Origin: Gammaproteobacteria bacterium
GTDB taxonomy: Bacteria > Pseudomonadota > Gammaproteobacteria > Steroidobacterales > GCA-2729495
Assembly (NCBI GenBank): GCA_023150055.1
Contig: JAKLLP010000063.1
Span: forward strand, 1 to 9,281
DNA length: 9,281 nt
Direction: 5' to 3'
Of the stretch, positions 1-8,943 are shown piece by piece. The notes under the pieces are model-generated. The model was not told where the DNA came from and ran no database searches. It was given only the letters and a program-made list of their open reading frames with translations. Positions within the stretch are counted from its first letter, which is position 1. Each line of letters starts with the position of its first letter. The translations under genes and the position numbers were made by a program.

Positions 1-1
1 G

Positions 2-612
2 AGCAACGCGAGCCGGCCGGAGCTGCCCGGCGCACAACGCGATGCGCTCCTCGGCAAGGCCATCACCTGCCTGCATGATCTGGAGCGGCTGATCGCAGAC
101 ATGCTGCAGTTTGCGCGAGGAGCGACCCTCGCCGAGCAAACCTTCCGCCTGAACGAACTGCTGGACGGCGTCGAGGACTCGCTGCGGCCGATCGTCGGCC
201 CGCAGCAGTCGCTGACCGTCTCCCGGTCTGCGACGGACGCCAATCTCAGTGGCAACCGCGAAGCCCTGACGGGCGCCCTGATCAATCTCGGCACCAATGC
301 GCTGCACGCCGCCGGCGAGACAGCCCGGGTGGAGATCAGCGCGCACATCGCCGGGCACCAGGTCGATATCCGCGTCAGCGACAACGGTCCCGGTGTTCCC
401 GTGGAACTGCGCCAGCGGATCTTCGATCCATTCTTCACCTCGCGCGCCGACGGTACCGGTCTCGGTCTCCCGGTCGCGCGCTCCATTGCACGCGCCCACC
501 GCGGCGACGCGCTCCTGCTCGCCTCGACAGAAGGCGGCGCCACCTTCGTGCTGCGCCTGCCACTTCCGCTGCACGGCGCGGACCAGGACAGAAACCACAG
601 GAATGCAGCCGC

Positions 613-616
<4 letters not shown>
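2..616 (+). CDS. flrB: Flagellar sensor histidine kinase FlrB/FleS, C-terminal part (5' end outside window)
   Basis: The frame is open to the left edge, so this is the last 204 residues of a longer protein. A helix near residues 23-40 (LERLIADMLQFARG) fits the second helix of the dimerisation/phosphotransfer domain; the phospho-accepting His would lie upstream of the window. The HATPase_c domain follows with all its boxes: N box NLGTNALHAAG (about 95-105), G1 box DNGPGVP (127-133), F box FDPFFTS (141-147) and G2 box GTGLGL (151-156). Catalytic ATP-binding function therefore looks intact. In relatives this cytoplasmic kinase phosphorylates the sigma-54 activator encoded next to it. Its stop overlaps the start of flrC in an ATGA, which implies translational coupling. 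The FlrB/FleS name rests on the downstream flrC and flagellar genes; the kinase domain alone would be generic. Confidence 0.9.
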
Positions 617-2034
<1,418 letters not shown>

Positions 2035-2074
2035 ACGGCGGGGCCCGCGTACCGGGAACCGTGCACTTCTACGC

Positions 2075-2078
2075 GGAG
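2075..2078 (+). promoter_or_regulatory. Ribosome binding site deciding the fliE start
   Basis: GGAG ends eight bases before the ATG at 2087. The earlier in-frame ATG at 2081 is only two bases away and the later one at 2096 is 17 away, so 2087 is the best-placed start. Assignment is by spacing only. Confidence 0.55.
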
Positions 2079-2086
2079 ACATGCTC

Positions 2087-2401
2087 ATGATCGAAATGGA
2101 AATCAACAGGATACTTGGCCAGATGCGCGCCCTGTCGGGCGAGATCCAGGGCCGACCCGCGGTGCAGCCCGACGGGGGCGTGCAATTCGGCGAACTGCTG
2201 CGCCAGTCCATCGACGCGGTCAGCGAGCAGCAGGCCGCCGCGACGAGTCTCGCCGACCGCTTCGAGAGTGGTGCGACCGACGTGAGCGTCGCCGAGGTGA
2301 TGATCTCGATGCAGAAGGCGAGTATCTCGTTCCAGGCGATGACCGAGGTACGCAATCGGCTCGTCGAAGCCTACCAGCAGGTCATGAACATGCCGATCTG
2401 A
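2087..2401 (+). CDS. fliE: Flagellar hook-basal body protein FliE (MS ring-rod adaptor)
   Basis: The 104-residue product matches the usual FliE length of just over 100. FliE connects the MS ring to the proximal rod and is an early substrate of the flagellar type III export gate. The C-terminal half, from about LADRFESGATDVSVAEVMISMQKAS to EAYQQVMNMPI, is the FliE signature: a conserved AEVMISMQKAS...F.....VRN.L..AYQ.....PI pattern. No signal peptide is present, as expected for a type III substrate. The frame extends upstream to 2006, but that stretch is mostly the flrC 3' end and the intergenic gap and does not look like FliE; the GGAG at 2075-2078 supports 2087. It begins 52 bases after flrC. 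I found no convincing sigma-54 promoter just upstream, so it may be co-transcribed with flrBC or use a degenerate promoter. Confidence 0.93.
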   Translation: MIEMEINRILGQMRALSGEIQGRPAVQPDGGVQFGELLRQSIDAVSEQQAAATSLADRFESGATDVSVAEVMISMQKASISFQAMTEVRNRLVEAYQQVMNMPI

Positions 2402-2447
2402 TCGGCAGGACAGATCAGCCGCACAGGAAAATTAAAGGTAACGCGAC

Positions 2448-4064
2448 ATGGAAGCCGTCTATAACAGCCCCCTTGCAACCCTGAACCGGATACCGGGCCT
2501 GCGACAGCTCCTGCTGCTCGCCGGGCTGGCGCTCGCGATCACCGCTGGCGTGACAGCCGCGTTCTACGTGCGCGAGCCGAGCTACGCGATGCTGTTCAAC
2601 AATGTCAGCCAGCAGGAATCCGGCGACATCATGAACGCGCTGAACGGCTCCGACATCGCCCATCGGCTCGACCCGAAAAGCGGCGCCATCCTGGTGGCGG
2701 CGGACCAGGTCCACGAGGCGCGGCTGAAGCTCGCCGCCCAGGGCCTGCCCCGCGGCTCGGGTTTCGGCCTGGAAATCATGCAGGACAACGGCGCCTTTGG
2801 CAGCAGCCAGTTCATGGAAACCGCCCGCTACAACCATGCACTGGAGACGGAACTCGCCCGCACCATCAGCACGCTGCGCCCGGTGCAGGCCGCGCGTGTG
2901 CACCTGGCCGTACCCGAGTCCACCGTGTTCCTGCGCAAGCGCAAGGAACCGAGCGCCTCGGTGCTGATCAACCTCTACCCGGGACGCGACCTGGAAAAGG
3001 CGCAGGTGGCCTCCATCGTGCACCTGGTCGCCTCCAGCATCCCGGGGTTGGACTCCAGCCGTGTCACGGTAGTCGACCAGCAGGGCCGGCTGCTCAACGC
3101 GCCGGGGGATGCCTCGGCACTCGGGCTCTCGACCCAGCAGTTCGAGTACGCCGAACGCATCGAGCAGTCCTATGCGGACCGCGTCATGAGCCTGCTCGGC
3201 CCGATGCTGGGTCCCGACCGCATCCGCGCCACCGTGACCGCGGATATCGACTTCACCGAACGCGAGGAGACCCGCGAGGACTTCGACCCCGACAACACAG
3301 TGGTGCGCAGCGAGCAGCTCGCCGAGGACCGCAACGCCGGCGCGAGCGCGGCCATTGGCGGCATTCCCGGCGCGCTGTCCAACACCCCCCCGCCGCCGGT
3401 GGTGGCGAGCAACGCGGCCAATCCGCAGGCTGGCGGCGCCTCGGAGTCGGTCGAGGCAGCGACCACGGGCCCCCTGAACGAGTCCATGCGCCGCACCCGC
3501 AACTACGAGGTCAACCGCAAGCTGAGCCGCACACGCCAGCCGACCGGCAATATCCGCAAGCTGTCCGTCGCCGTGCTGGTCGATCACAAGCGGGTCATCG
3601 CCGAGGATGGCAGCACGACCGCGGAGCCGCTCGCCGAAAAGGAGATCGACGAAATCACCCGACTCGTCAAGGAAGCCGTCGGCTTCGACGAGCAGCGCGG
3701 TGACAGCGTCAGCGTCAGCAACATCTCCTTTTACGAAAAGCCGGCAGAGCCGGAGATCGAGGAGCCAGGTCTGCTCGACTCCCCGGGCCTCGTGGACAAC
3801 CTGCGCAACGTGCTGGCAGGCGTCCTCCTCCTCGGTCTTGCCTTCGCGGTCATCCGCCCGATCATGCGCGGACTCGGTGTCGGCGGCGGCGCGCCGCCCG
3901 CCGGCATGCTGCCCGCGGGTTCCGCGCCCGCCGGGTACGCCAGCGCGCCCCCGCGCGCGTCGCTCTCCTTCGACGACAAGGTGAGCGTCGCCCGCCAGCT
4001 TGCCGACAAGAACCCGGAGCGGGTGGCACAGATCGTCAGAACGTGGATGCAGAACGATGACTGA
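2448..4064 (+). CDS. fliF: Flagellar MS-ring protein FliF
   Basis: This 538-residue protein forms the inner-membrane MS ring on which the basal body and export apparatus are built. A first transmembrane helix lies at about residues 20-41. The periplasmic ring-building motifs follow, including the conserved PRGSGFGLEIMQ, the ALETELARTI...VQAARVHLAVPE block (131-157) and SVLINLYPGR (171-180). A low-complexity Pro/Ala/Gly loop at about 300-345 interrupts the third ring-building region, as is usual in FliF. A second transmembrane helix lies at about 454-472. The cytoplasmic tail ends with a typical FliG-binding segment (about 505-538, SFDDKVSVARQLADKNPERVAQIVRTWM), after a Gly/Ala/Pro-rich spacer at about 477-503. 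AAAGGT at 2434-2439 is a good ribosome site for this ATG. Length and domain order are normal. Confidence 0.97.
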   Translation: MEAVYNSPLATLNRIPGLRQLLLLAGLALAITAGVTAAFYVREPSYAMLFNNVSQQESGDIMNALNGSDIAHRLDPKSGAILVAADQVHEARLKLAAQGLPRGSGFGLEIMQDNGAFGSSQFMETARYNHALETELARTISTLRPVQAARVHLAVPESTVFLRKRKEPSASVLINLYPGRDLEKAQVASIVHLVASSIPGLDSSRVTVVDQQGRLLNAPGDASALGLSTQQFEYAERIEQSYADRVMSLLGPMLGPDRIRATVTADIDFTEREETREDFDPDNTVVRSEQLAEDRNAGASAAIGGIPGALSNTPPPPVVASNAANPQAGGASESVEAATTGPLNESMRRTRNYEVNRKLSRTRQPTGNIRKLSVAVLVDHKRVIAEDGSTTAEPLAEKEIDEITRLVKEAVGFDEQRGDSVSVSNISFYEKPAEPEIEEPGLLDSPGLVDNLRNVLAGVLLLGLAFAVIRPIMRGLGVGGGAPPAGMLPAGSAPAGYASAPPRASLSFDDKVSVARQLADKNPERVAQIVRTWMQNDD

Positions 4065-5058
4065 AGCAGGCAATTTCAGCGGCAGCGAGCGGGCCGCCAT
4101 CTTCCTCATGTCGCTCAGCGAGCGCGAGGCGGCCGAAGTGATGAAGCACATGCCGCTCAGCGAAGTGCAGAAACTCGGTGCGGCGATGGCGAAGCTGCGC
4201 AAGGTGACCCGCAACCAGGCCGACGCGGTGCTGCATCACTTCACGGAAAACGTGGAGTCCGAAGCCCCTCTGGTCGGCCGCTCGCCCCGCTTCCTGAAGA
4301 AGCTGCTGGCCAGCTCGCTCGGCGAAGAACGCGCCAACTCTCTCTACGAGCGGCTGGTCGACGAAGACGGCAAGGGTCTCGATTCCCTGCAACTGATGGA
4401 GGCCAAGGAGGTCACCGAGATCATCCAGGGCGAGCATCCGCAGGTGATCGCCATCGTGCTGGCAGGCCTCGACCCGGCCAAGGCCGCCCAGATCGTGGCG
4501 CAGCTGCCGGTACGCCAGGCAACCGACGTCGTCACGCGCATCGCGCGCATGAACGAGGTTCCCGAGAACGCCATCACCGAACTCGACGATGTGCTGCAGC
4601 ACCGCTTCAAGCACTCTGGCGCGCCGCGGATGACGGCCATGGGAGGCGTGCGCAGCGCCGCCACCATTCTCAACCAGGCCCAGAAAGATATCGGCAAGCA
4701 GATCATCGGCGAACTCGACCGGATCAACGCGGCCATGTCCCAACAGATCCAGGACAACATGTTCGTGTTCGAGAACCTCATGGAGGTCGATGACCGTGGC
4801 ATCCAGGCACTGGTGCGCGAGATCACCACGGACACGCTGGTGGTGGCGCTGAAGGGCGCGGACCCCGCGCTCCAGGACAAGATCTTCCGCAACATGTCCA
4901 AGCGTGCCGCGGAGCTGCTGCGCTCGGATCTCGAGGCGAAGGGACCGGTCAAGCTGTCCGATGTCGAGGCAGCCCAGAAAGAGATCGTGATCACGGCCCG
5001 GCGTCTCGCTGACGAGGGCGCGATCATGCTCGGCGGCGGCGGCGAAGACTTCGTATGA
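4057..5058 (+). CDS. fliG: Flagellar rotor/switch protein FliG
   Basis: The 333-residue product is a full-length FliG, which couples stator ion flow to rotation and sits on FliF. The N-terminal FliF-binding domain starts at SGSERAAIFLMSL (8-20). The middle domain has the EHPQ motif (126-129), which contacts FliM. The C-terminal torque domain includes ALKGADP (264-270), FRNMSKRAAELLRSDLEAKGPVKL (277-300) and the usual acidic end GGGGEDFV. E. coli torque residues K264, R281, D289 and R297 correspond to K266, R283, D291 and K299. The position of D288 is Ser290 here. The start at 4057 was chosen because homology begins there; it overlaps the fliF stop by eight bases. The frame extends back to 4000, but that part reads fliF codons out of frame. 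The GGA at 4045-4047 may serve as ribosome site. Confidence 0.97.
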   Translation: MTEAGNFSGSERAAIFLMSLSEREAAEVMKHMPLSEVQKLGAAMAKLRKVTRNQADAVLHHFTENVESEAPLVGRSPRFLKKLLASSLGEERANSLYERLVDEDGKGLDSLQLMEAKEVTEIIQGEHPQVIAIVLAGLDPAKAAQIVAQLPVRQATDVVTRIARMNEVPENAITELDDVLQHRFKHSGAPRMTAMGGVRSAATILNQAQKDIGKQIIGELDRINAAMSQQIQDNMFVFENLMEVDDRGIQALVREITTDTLVVALKGADPALQDKIFRNMSKRAAELLRSDLEAKGPVKLSDVEAAQKEIVITARRLADEGAIMLGGGGEDFV

Positions 5059-5702
5059 CCTCATCGAAGCTGTTACGCGCCGACCAGCTGGGCGAGCGCT
5101 GCCAGCCCTGGCAGGCCCCCGAGGTCGCGGCGCCAGAGCGCGGTCCGGGGACCACACCGGCCGACCTGCGCGCTGCGCGCGAACAGGCCTGGCAGGAAGG
5201 TTTTGCCGAGGGGCGCGCCGCCGGCCTGGAAGCAGCCCGCAAGGAGGCCCGGGCGACGGCTGCCGCTCTGGAGAAGGCGCTCGATACGCTGACACGCCCG
5301 CTCGGGGAGCTCGACCACCGTTTTCACGATGAAGTGGTGGAGCTCGTGCGTGCCGTGGTGCGCGCGGTCCTCAGGCGCGAGCTGCGGCTCGACCCGTCCC
5401 ATCTGGTCGAAGTCGTGCGCGAAGGCCTCGCCGCCCTGCCCATGGCTGCCACCGAGGTGACGGTGCGCATGCATCCCGAGGACGCCGCCGCCGTGCGCGG
5501 CTGCCTGTCCCCGGACACCGCGACGCGCGCCTGGCATATCGAGACCGACCCGCTGATTGAGCGCGGCGGCTGCATCATTCACACGGCACAGTCACAGGTC
5601 GACGGTCGACTCGAGACGCGGCTCGATCGCACGATTGCCACCATGTTCGACGACACACGCAGGAGCGGTGATGAACCACCCGGCACTGACGCTGGCGAAT
5701 AA
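5055..5702 (+). CDS. fliH: Flagellar export ATPase regulator FliH
   Basis: The 215-residue product fits FliH, a dimeric stator-like protein that binds FliI and docks it at the export gate. An N-terminal Trp (W19 in CQPWQAP) resembles the aromatic residues by which FliH binds the C ring and FlhA. A textbook glycine-repeat helix follows: A45, G49, G53, G57 and A61 form an unbroken AxxxGxxxGxxxGxxxA series. A long Ala/Glu/Arg-rich coiled coil (about 58-85) leads to the conserved C-terminal region, with [20 protein letters not shown] (90-109) and ...[33 protein letters not shown] sequence near the end. Its ATG overlaps the fliG stop in an ATGA, and its 3' end overlaps fliI by 32 bases, pointing to coupled synthesis of the FliG-FliH-FliI group. 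Confidence 0.92.
   Translation: MTSSKLLRADQLGERCQPWQAPEVAAPERGPGTTPADLRAAREQAWQEGFAEGRAAGLEAARKEARATAAALEKALDTLTRPLGELDHRFHDEVVELVRAVVRAVLRRELRLDPSHLVEVVREGLAALPMAATEVTVRMHPEDAAAVRGCLSPDTATRAWHIETDPLIERGGCIIHTAQSQVDGRLETRLDRTIATMFDDTRRSGDEPPGTDAGE
5661..5665 (+). promoter_or_regulatory. Ribosome binding site deciding the fliI start
   Basis: AGGAG lies inside the fliH coding region, five bases before the ATG at 5671. It favours this ATG over the adjacent in-frame GTG at 5668 and over the far-upstream ATG at 5557. Confidence 0.6.
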
Positions 5703-7080
5703 CCGCGGCCGGCGCTGGTCCGCTCACCTCGGCGAACTGCGCGGCCGCGTGCGCCACCCCGGAGTCACGGTCGAGGGCAAGCTGGCGCGCGCCGCAGGCA
5801 TGACGCTCGAAGCCACCGGGTGCGAGGCCGCGCTTGGCGCCCGCTGCCTGATCGAGGGCCACAGCGGCGGCCAGATCGAGGCCGAGGTGGTCGGCTTTTC
5901 CGGCGACCGGCTGTTTCTGATGCCAACCAGCACGCTGGCCGGCGTGATGCCCAATGCCCGGGTGATTCCCACCCGCACGGTGGCGCAGGTTCCGGTGGGC
6001 TATTCGCTGCTCGGTCGCGTCATCGACGGCACCGGCAACCCGCTCGACGGCCGCGGCCCGGTATTGCCCGACGCCCGCGTGCCCCTGGAAGGCCGCCCCA
6101 CCAATCCCCTGCTCCGCCGCCCCATTGCCGAACCGCTCGACGTCGGTGTGCGCATGATGAATGCGCTGTTCACCGCCGGGCGCGGACAGCGGCTGGGACT
6201 GTTTGCGGGCAGCGGCATCGGCAAGAGCAGCCTGCTCGCGATGATGACGCGTTTTACCCAGGCGGACGTGATCGTCGTCGGCCTGATCGGCGAACGAGGC
6301 CGCGAGGTCAAGGAGTTCGTCGAGGACAACCTCGGCGTCGAGGGCCTGGCGCGCGCCGTCGTGGTCGCCACCCCGGCCGACTGTTCGCCACTGCTGCGCA
6401 TGCATGGCGCCTGGATGGCCACCGCGATCGCGGAGTATTTCCGCGACCAGGGCCGGCAGGTGCTGCTGCTCATGGACTCGCTGACGCGCTTCGCCCAGGC
6501 CCAGCGCGAGATCGGGCTCGCCATCGGCGAACCGCCGGCGACCAAGGGCTACCCGCCCTCGGTGTTCGCTCGGCTCCCGCAGCTCATCGAGCGCGCCGGC
6601 ACGGGCACCAGCGGCAACGGCTCCATCACCGCCTTCTACACCGTGCTTGCCGAGGGCGATGACGAGAACGACCCGATCGTCGATGCCGCACGCGCGGTCC
6701 TCGACGGCCATATCATGTTGTCGCGGGAAATCGCCGAGAGCGGCATCTACCCGCCGATCGACCCGGAGGCCTCGATCAGCCGCTCGATGAACCGCATCTG
6801 CTCCCCGCAGCACCTGCGCGCCGCGCAGCGCTTCCGCGAGATCCATGCCTATTACCAGCGCCACCGGGACCTGATCACGGTCGGCGCCTACCGCAGCGGC
6901 TCGGACCCGCAACTCGACCGCGCCGTGCGCCTGTGGCCGCGCATCGAGGCTTTCATGGCGCAGGCCATGGGCCAGTCGGTGAGCCTGGCAGCCGCCATCG
7001 CCGAACTGGAAGCCCTCGTGAACAGCGAGACCGCGGGACGCTCGGAACTCGCCGAGGCACCGGGAACCCGCGGCCCCTGA
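5671..7080 (+). CDS. fliI: Flagellum-specific ATPase FliI
   Basis: The 469-residue product is a rotary-type ATPase of the F1-beta/type III export family. It hexamerises at the base of the export gate and helps unfold and deliver rod, hook and filament subunits. The N-terminal domain includes [18 protein letters not shown] (110-127). The catalytic domain has Walker A GSGIGKSS (180-187), the catalytic Glu in GERGREV (E208), Walker [19 protein letters not shown] (264-281), [14 protein letters not shown] (286-299) and [18 protein letters not shown] (339-356). The length is slightly above the usual 440-460 because of a short, poorly conserved tail after about 450. The frame runs upstream to 5557 over fliH in another frame; the AGGAG at 5661-5665 and the family length support 5671. 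It overlaps fliH by 32 bases and is followed three bases later by fliJ. Confidence 0.96.
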   Translation: MNHPALTLANNRGRRWSAHLGELRGRVRHPGVTVEGKLARAAGMTLEATGCEAALGARCLIEGHSGGQIEAEVVGFSGDRLFLMPTSTLAGVMPNARVIPTRTVAQVPVGYSLLGRVIDGTGNPLDGRGPVLPDARVPLEGRPTNPLLRRPIAEPLDVGVRMMNALFTAGRGQRLGLFAGSGIGKSSLLAMMTRFTQADVIVVGLIGERGREVKEFVEDNLGVEGLARAVVVATPADCSPLLRMHGAWMATAIAEYFRDQGRQVLLLMDSLTRFAQAQREIGLAIGEPPATKGYPPSVFARLPQLIERAGTGTSGNGSITAFYTVLAEGDDENDPIVDAARAVLDGHIMLSREIAESGIYPPIDPEASISRSMNRICSPQHLRAAQRFREIHAYYQRHRDLITVGAYRSGSDPQLDRAVRLWPRIEAFMAQAMGQSVSLAAAIAELEALVNSETAGRSELAEAPGTRGP

Positions 7081-7083
7081 GCC

Positions 7084-7509
7084 ATGGCGAAAAGCCGCGG
7101 CCTGCAGACCATACAGCGCATCGCCGAGCATGGCGCGGATGCCGCTTCGCGCGAGGTCGCCGCGCGTCTGCGTTCACTGCACGCCGAAGAGGAAAGGCTG
7201 CGGCAGGTGCGTGCCTACCTGGAGCACTACGAGACCCTCTGCACCACCAGCGCGGCAGGACTGACGATAGCGACCATCCAGAGCCGGCGCCAGTTCGTGA
7301 CACGCCTGCGCGACGCCGTGGAGCGCCAGTCCCAGGTCGTGGAAGAACAGCGGATCCGCCACCTGCAGGGGGTCGAGCGCTGGCGCGACGCACGCTCGCG
7401 CGCGCTCGGTCTGCAGCGCTTCAACGAACGCGTGCGGCAGCGGCAGGCCGAGCGGCTGCGACGCCACGACCAGGCGGCGCTCGACGAGATCGCGCAGCGC
7501 AGACGCTGA
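7084..7509 (+). CDS. fliJ: Flagellar export chaperone/stalk protein FliJ
   Basis: This 141-residue protein is highly charged, Arg/Glu/Gln-rich and predicted to be almost wholly coiled coil, as FliJ is. FliJ inserts into the FliI hexamer like the gamma stalk of F-type ATPases, links it to FlhA and recycles export chaperones. Recognisable family features are the heptad-rich N-terminal helix with AEEERLRQVRAYLEHY (about 37-52), the central SAAGLTIATIQSRRQFVTRLRDAV region and a basic C-terminal helix ending in QRRR. Primary sequence is weakly conserved in this family, so the call rests largely on position directly behind fliI, length and coiled-coil character. There is no strong ribosome site; the three-base gap after fliI suggests translational coupling. 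Confidence 0.88.
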   Translation: MAKSRGLQTIQRIAEHGADAASREVAARLRSLHAEEERLRQVRAYLEHYETLCTTSAAGLTIATIQSRRQFVTRLRDAVERQSQVVEEQRIRHLQGVERWRDARSRALGLQRFNERVRQRQAERLRRHDQAALDEIAQRRR

Positions 7510-7523
7510 CGGCGGAACCGTGA

Positions 7524-7539
7524 TGCCGGTCACCCGGCA
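7524..7539 (+). repeat. Stem-loop after fliJ
   Basis: TGCCGG (7524-7529) and CCGGCA (7534-7539) form a perfect six-base stem with a TCAC loop, 14 bases after the fliJ stop. No T-run follows, so it does not look like an intrinsic terminator. It may stabilise the 3' end of the fliE-J message or be chance in GC-rich DNA. Confidence 0.35.
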
Positions 7540-7567
7540 GCGCCCACGGGCCGGCTGGAAATGTAGC

Positions 7568-7583
7568 TGGCACGGTTATTGCT
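7568..7583 (+). promoter_or_regulatory. Sigma-54 (RpoN) promoter of fliK
   Basis: TGGCACG (7568-7574), a four-base spacer and TTGCT (7579-7583) match the sigma-54 consensus TGGCACG-N4-TTGCW at every defined position, with GG and GC separated by the required 10 bases. Counting from the -12 C at 7582, transcription should start near 7594. It lies in the gap between fliJ and fliK on the coding strand, and this window also encodes a sigma-54 activator, FlrC. Whether FlrC or the master regulator FlrA/FleQ activates it cannot be read from the sequence. Confidence 0.88.
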
Positions 7584-7589
7584 GATTAG

Positions 7590-7609
7590 TTTCCGTACGA
7601 ACACGGAAA
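7590..7609. repeat. Perfect inverted repeat over the fliK transcription start
   Basis: TTTCCGT (7590-7596) and ACGGAAA (7603-7609) are exact reverse complements separated by six bases. The dyad is centred near 7599-7600, about five bases after the predicted +1. Its right arm contains the only Shine-Dalgarno-like bases (GGAAA, 7605-7609) before the proposed GTG start at 7621. It could be a protein operator or, if transcription starts a few bases upstream of 7594, a 5' leader hairpin masking the ribosome site. The repeat is directly visible; its function is inference. Confidence 0.55.
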
Positions 7610-7620
7610 TCTCCCCACTC

Positions 7621-8943
7621 GTGACCGCCACAGTCATTCCCGATACCGGCCAGGCGAGCGTCGCCGCGACGGCACTCGGCCTCGTCCAGGGGTCGGCCAG
7701 CACGCCCGTGGGCGTCGGCAGCCCGCGTACACAGGCTGCGGCAGGGATACCGACGGGCTCGTTTTCGGCGCTGTTGCTGGGCTTGCGGGCCGAGGGCGGC
7801 ACGGACGCCAAGTCCACAGCCGCGGAGTTTGCACTGCCCCTGAGCGGTCCCTCGCTGGGGGACACGGCTCCCTCGGCGTCGCTCCTCTTCGGCAATCCCG
7901 TGTCGTCGGCAACCGCATCGCCCGCACCCGCGGTGGCAGCAACGACCCGGCCGGACGGCGAGGTCTTGCCACCCGACGGCAGCGACTTGCCGCTGCCCGA
8001 TGTCGAGACGCTGCTTGCCAGCCTCGCGGCGCCTGCGATTGCCGCGCAGCCGGCGCAGCCCAGCATGGCGACGGCAACGCTGCCGGAATCAGCGCCTGCG
8101 CCGGGCCCTCCGGGACCGGTTGCCGGGCCAAACCAGGGTGGCGAGCTCGCGCCCGGCCAATCGACGGCAGCGAGCGGGCAGACCGACAGCCTCGCCGCGA
8201 CAATGCTGCCTGCGGCAGACACGGCGGAAGGCGGCACGTCCGGGGAAAACATGGAAGCTGATCTGCCGGCGCCGGAAGCCGCGGGCGACCCGGCGGGCCG
8301 TCGCCCGAGCGGTGTCGGCGCGGAGTTTGCCGTGATGATGGACGCGCGCGCCCGACTCGATGCAGCACCCGAGCCGGCACCACGGATCGTCGCGGGACCG
8401 GAAACAACGGTGTCGGCAATGGCTCTACCCACCAGCGCCACGGGCACCACGGCGGCGAGCGCGCCGCCTGGGTCGGCGACGCAGGTCCTGCCCTTCGACA
8501 CGCTGCCGGCGCTCGAACCCCTGGCCTACCGCGAAACCTGGGCGCAGGGACTCGGTGACCGGCTCATGATGATGGCTGAGCGCGGCATGCAATCGGCCAC
8601 GCTGCGCCTGCAACCCGAACACCTCGGTCCGCTGGAGGTGCGTATCCAGGTGGACGAGGACGGCTCCGCGAAGGTCCTGTTCAGCGCCCACCAGGCGACC
8701 ACCCGCGAGGCCCTTGAGCAGGCCATCCCCCGACTGCGGGAACTGTTCGCGGACCAGGGCCTGAACCTGATGCAGGCCAACGTGGACTCGGGCCGTGACG
8801 GCTTCACCCAGCGCGGCTTTGCCGCCACCGCGTCGGCCTGGCGCGGAGCGACCGGGGACGACACCGAGCGGCCAGCGCCTGAAGCGGTGTCACTGTGGCA
8901 AATGCGGCCGGCGGCAGATCGCCGTATCGATGTCTTCGTCTAG
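7621..8943 (+). CDS. fliK: Flagellar hook-length control protein FliK
   Basis: From the GTG at 7621 the product has 440 residues. FliK is exported during hook growth, measures hook length and switches the export gate from hook to filament substrates through FlhB. The long Ala/Pro/Gly/Thr-rich, low-complexity N-terminal and middle parts are typical of the ruler region. The conserved C-terminal switch domain (about 298-400) has ETWAQGLGDRLMMMAERGMQSATLRL and the signature LQPEHLGPLEVRIQV (from 330), followed by FSAHQATTREALEQAIPRLRELFADQGL. The open frame begins at 7567 after a stop at 7564. A TTG at 7579 would give 454 residues but sits inside the sigma-54 -12 element, so it could only be used on read-through RNA. 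GTG 7621, 11 bases after GGAAA, is the better start, though uncertain. The TAG stop lies in an inverted repeat. Confidence 0.9.
   Translation: MTATVIPDTGQASVAATALGLVQGSASTPVGVGSPRTQAAAGIPTGSFSALLLGLRAEGGTDAKSTAAEFALPLSGPSLGDTAPSASLLFGNPVSSATASPAPAVAATTRPDGEVLPPDGSDLPLPDVETLLASLAAPAIAAQPAQPSMATATLPESAPAPGPPGPVAGPNQGGELAPGQSTAASGQTDSLAATMLPAADTAEGGTSGENMEADLPAPEAAGDPAGRRPSGVGAEFAVMMDARARLDAAPEPAPRIVAGPETTVSAMALPTSATGTTAASAPPGSATQVLPFDTLPALEPLAYRETWAQGLGDRLMMMAERGMQSATLRLQPEHLGPLEVRIQVDEDGSAKVLFSAHQATTREALEQAIPRLRELFADQGLNLMQANVDSGRDGFTQRGFAATASAWRGATGDDTERPAPEAVSLWQMRPAADRRIDVFV

Noticed and set aside
3608..3622. TGGCA...GC spacing match inside fliF
   Set aside because: The GG-N10-GC spacing fits, but the -12 part is CCGC, and it lies mid-gene with no transcription-unit boundary.
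2415..4214. 599-codon open frame on the minus strand opposite fliF
   Set aside because: It mirrors the clear FliF frame in GC-rich DNA, has low-complexity His/Arg/Gly-rich composition and no recognisable domain. Similar long antisense frames lie opposite fliG (4036-5295) and fliI (5575-7131).
7561..7566. ATG immediately followed by TAG (start-stop) after GGAA
   Set aside because: It precedes the fliK promoter start, so it is not on that transcript, and a six-base match is easily chance.
7530..8501. 323-codon minus-strand frame opposite fliK
   Set aside because: It is Ala/Ser/Pro/Gly low complexity arising as the complement of the repetitive FliK ruler region, and it runs over the sigma-54 promoter.
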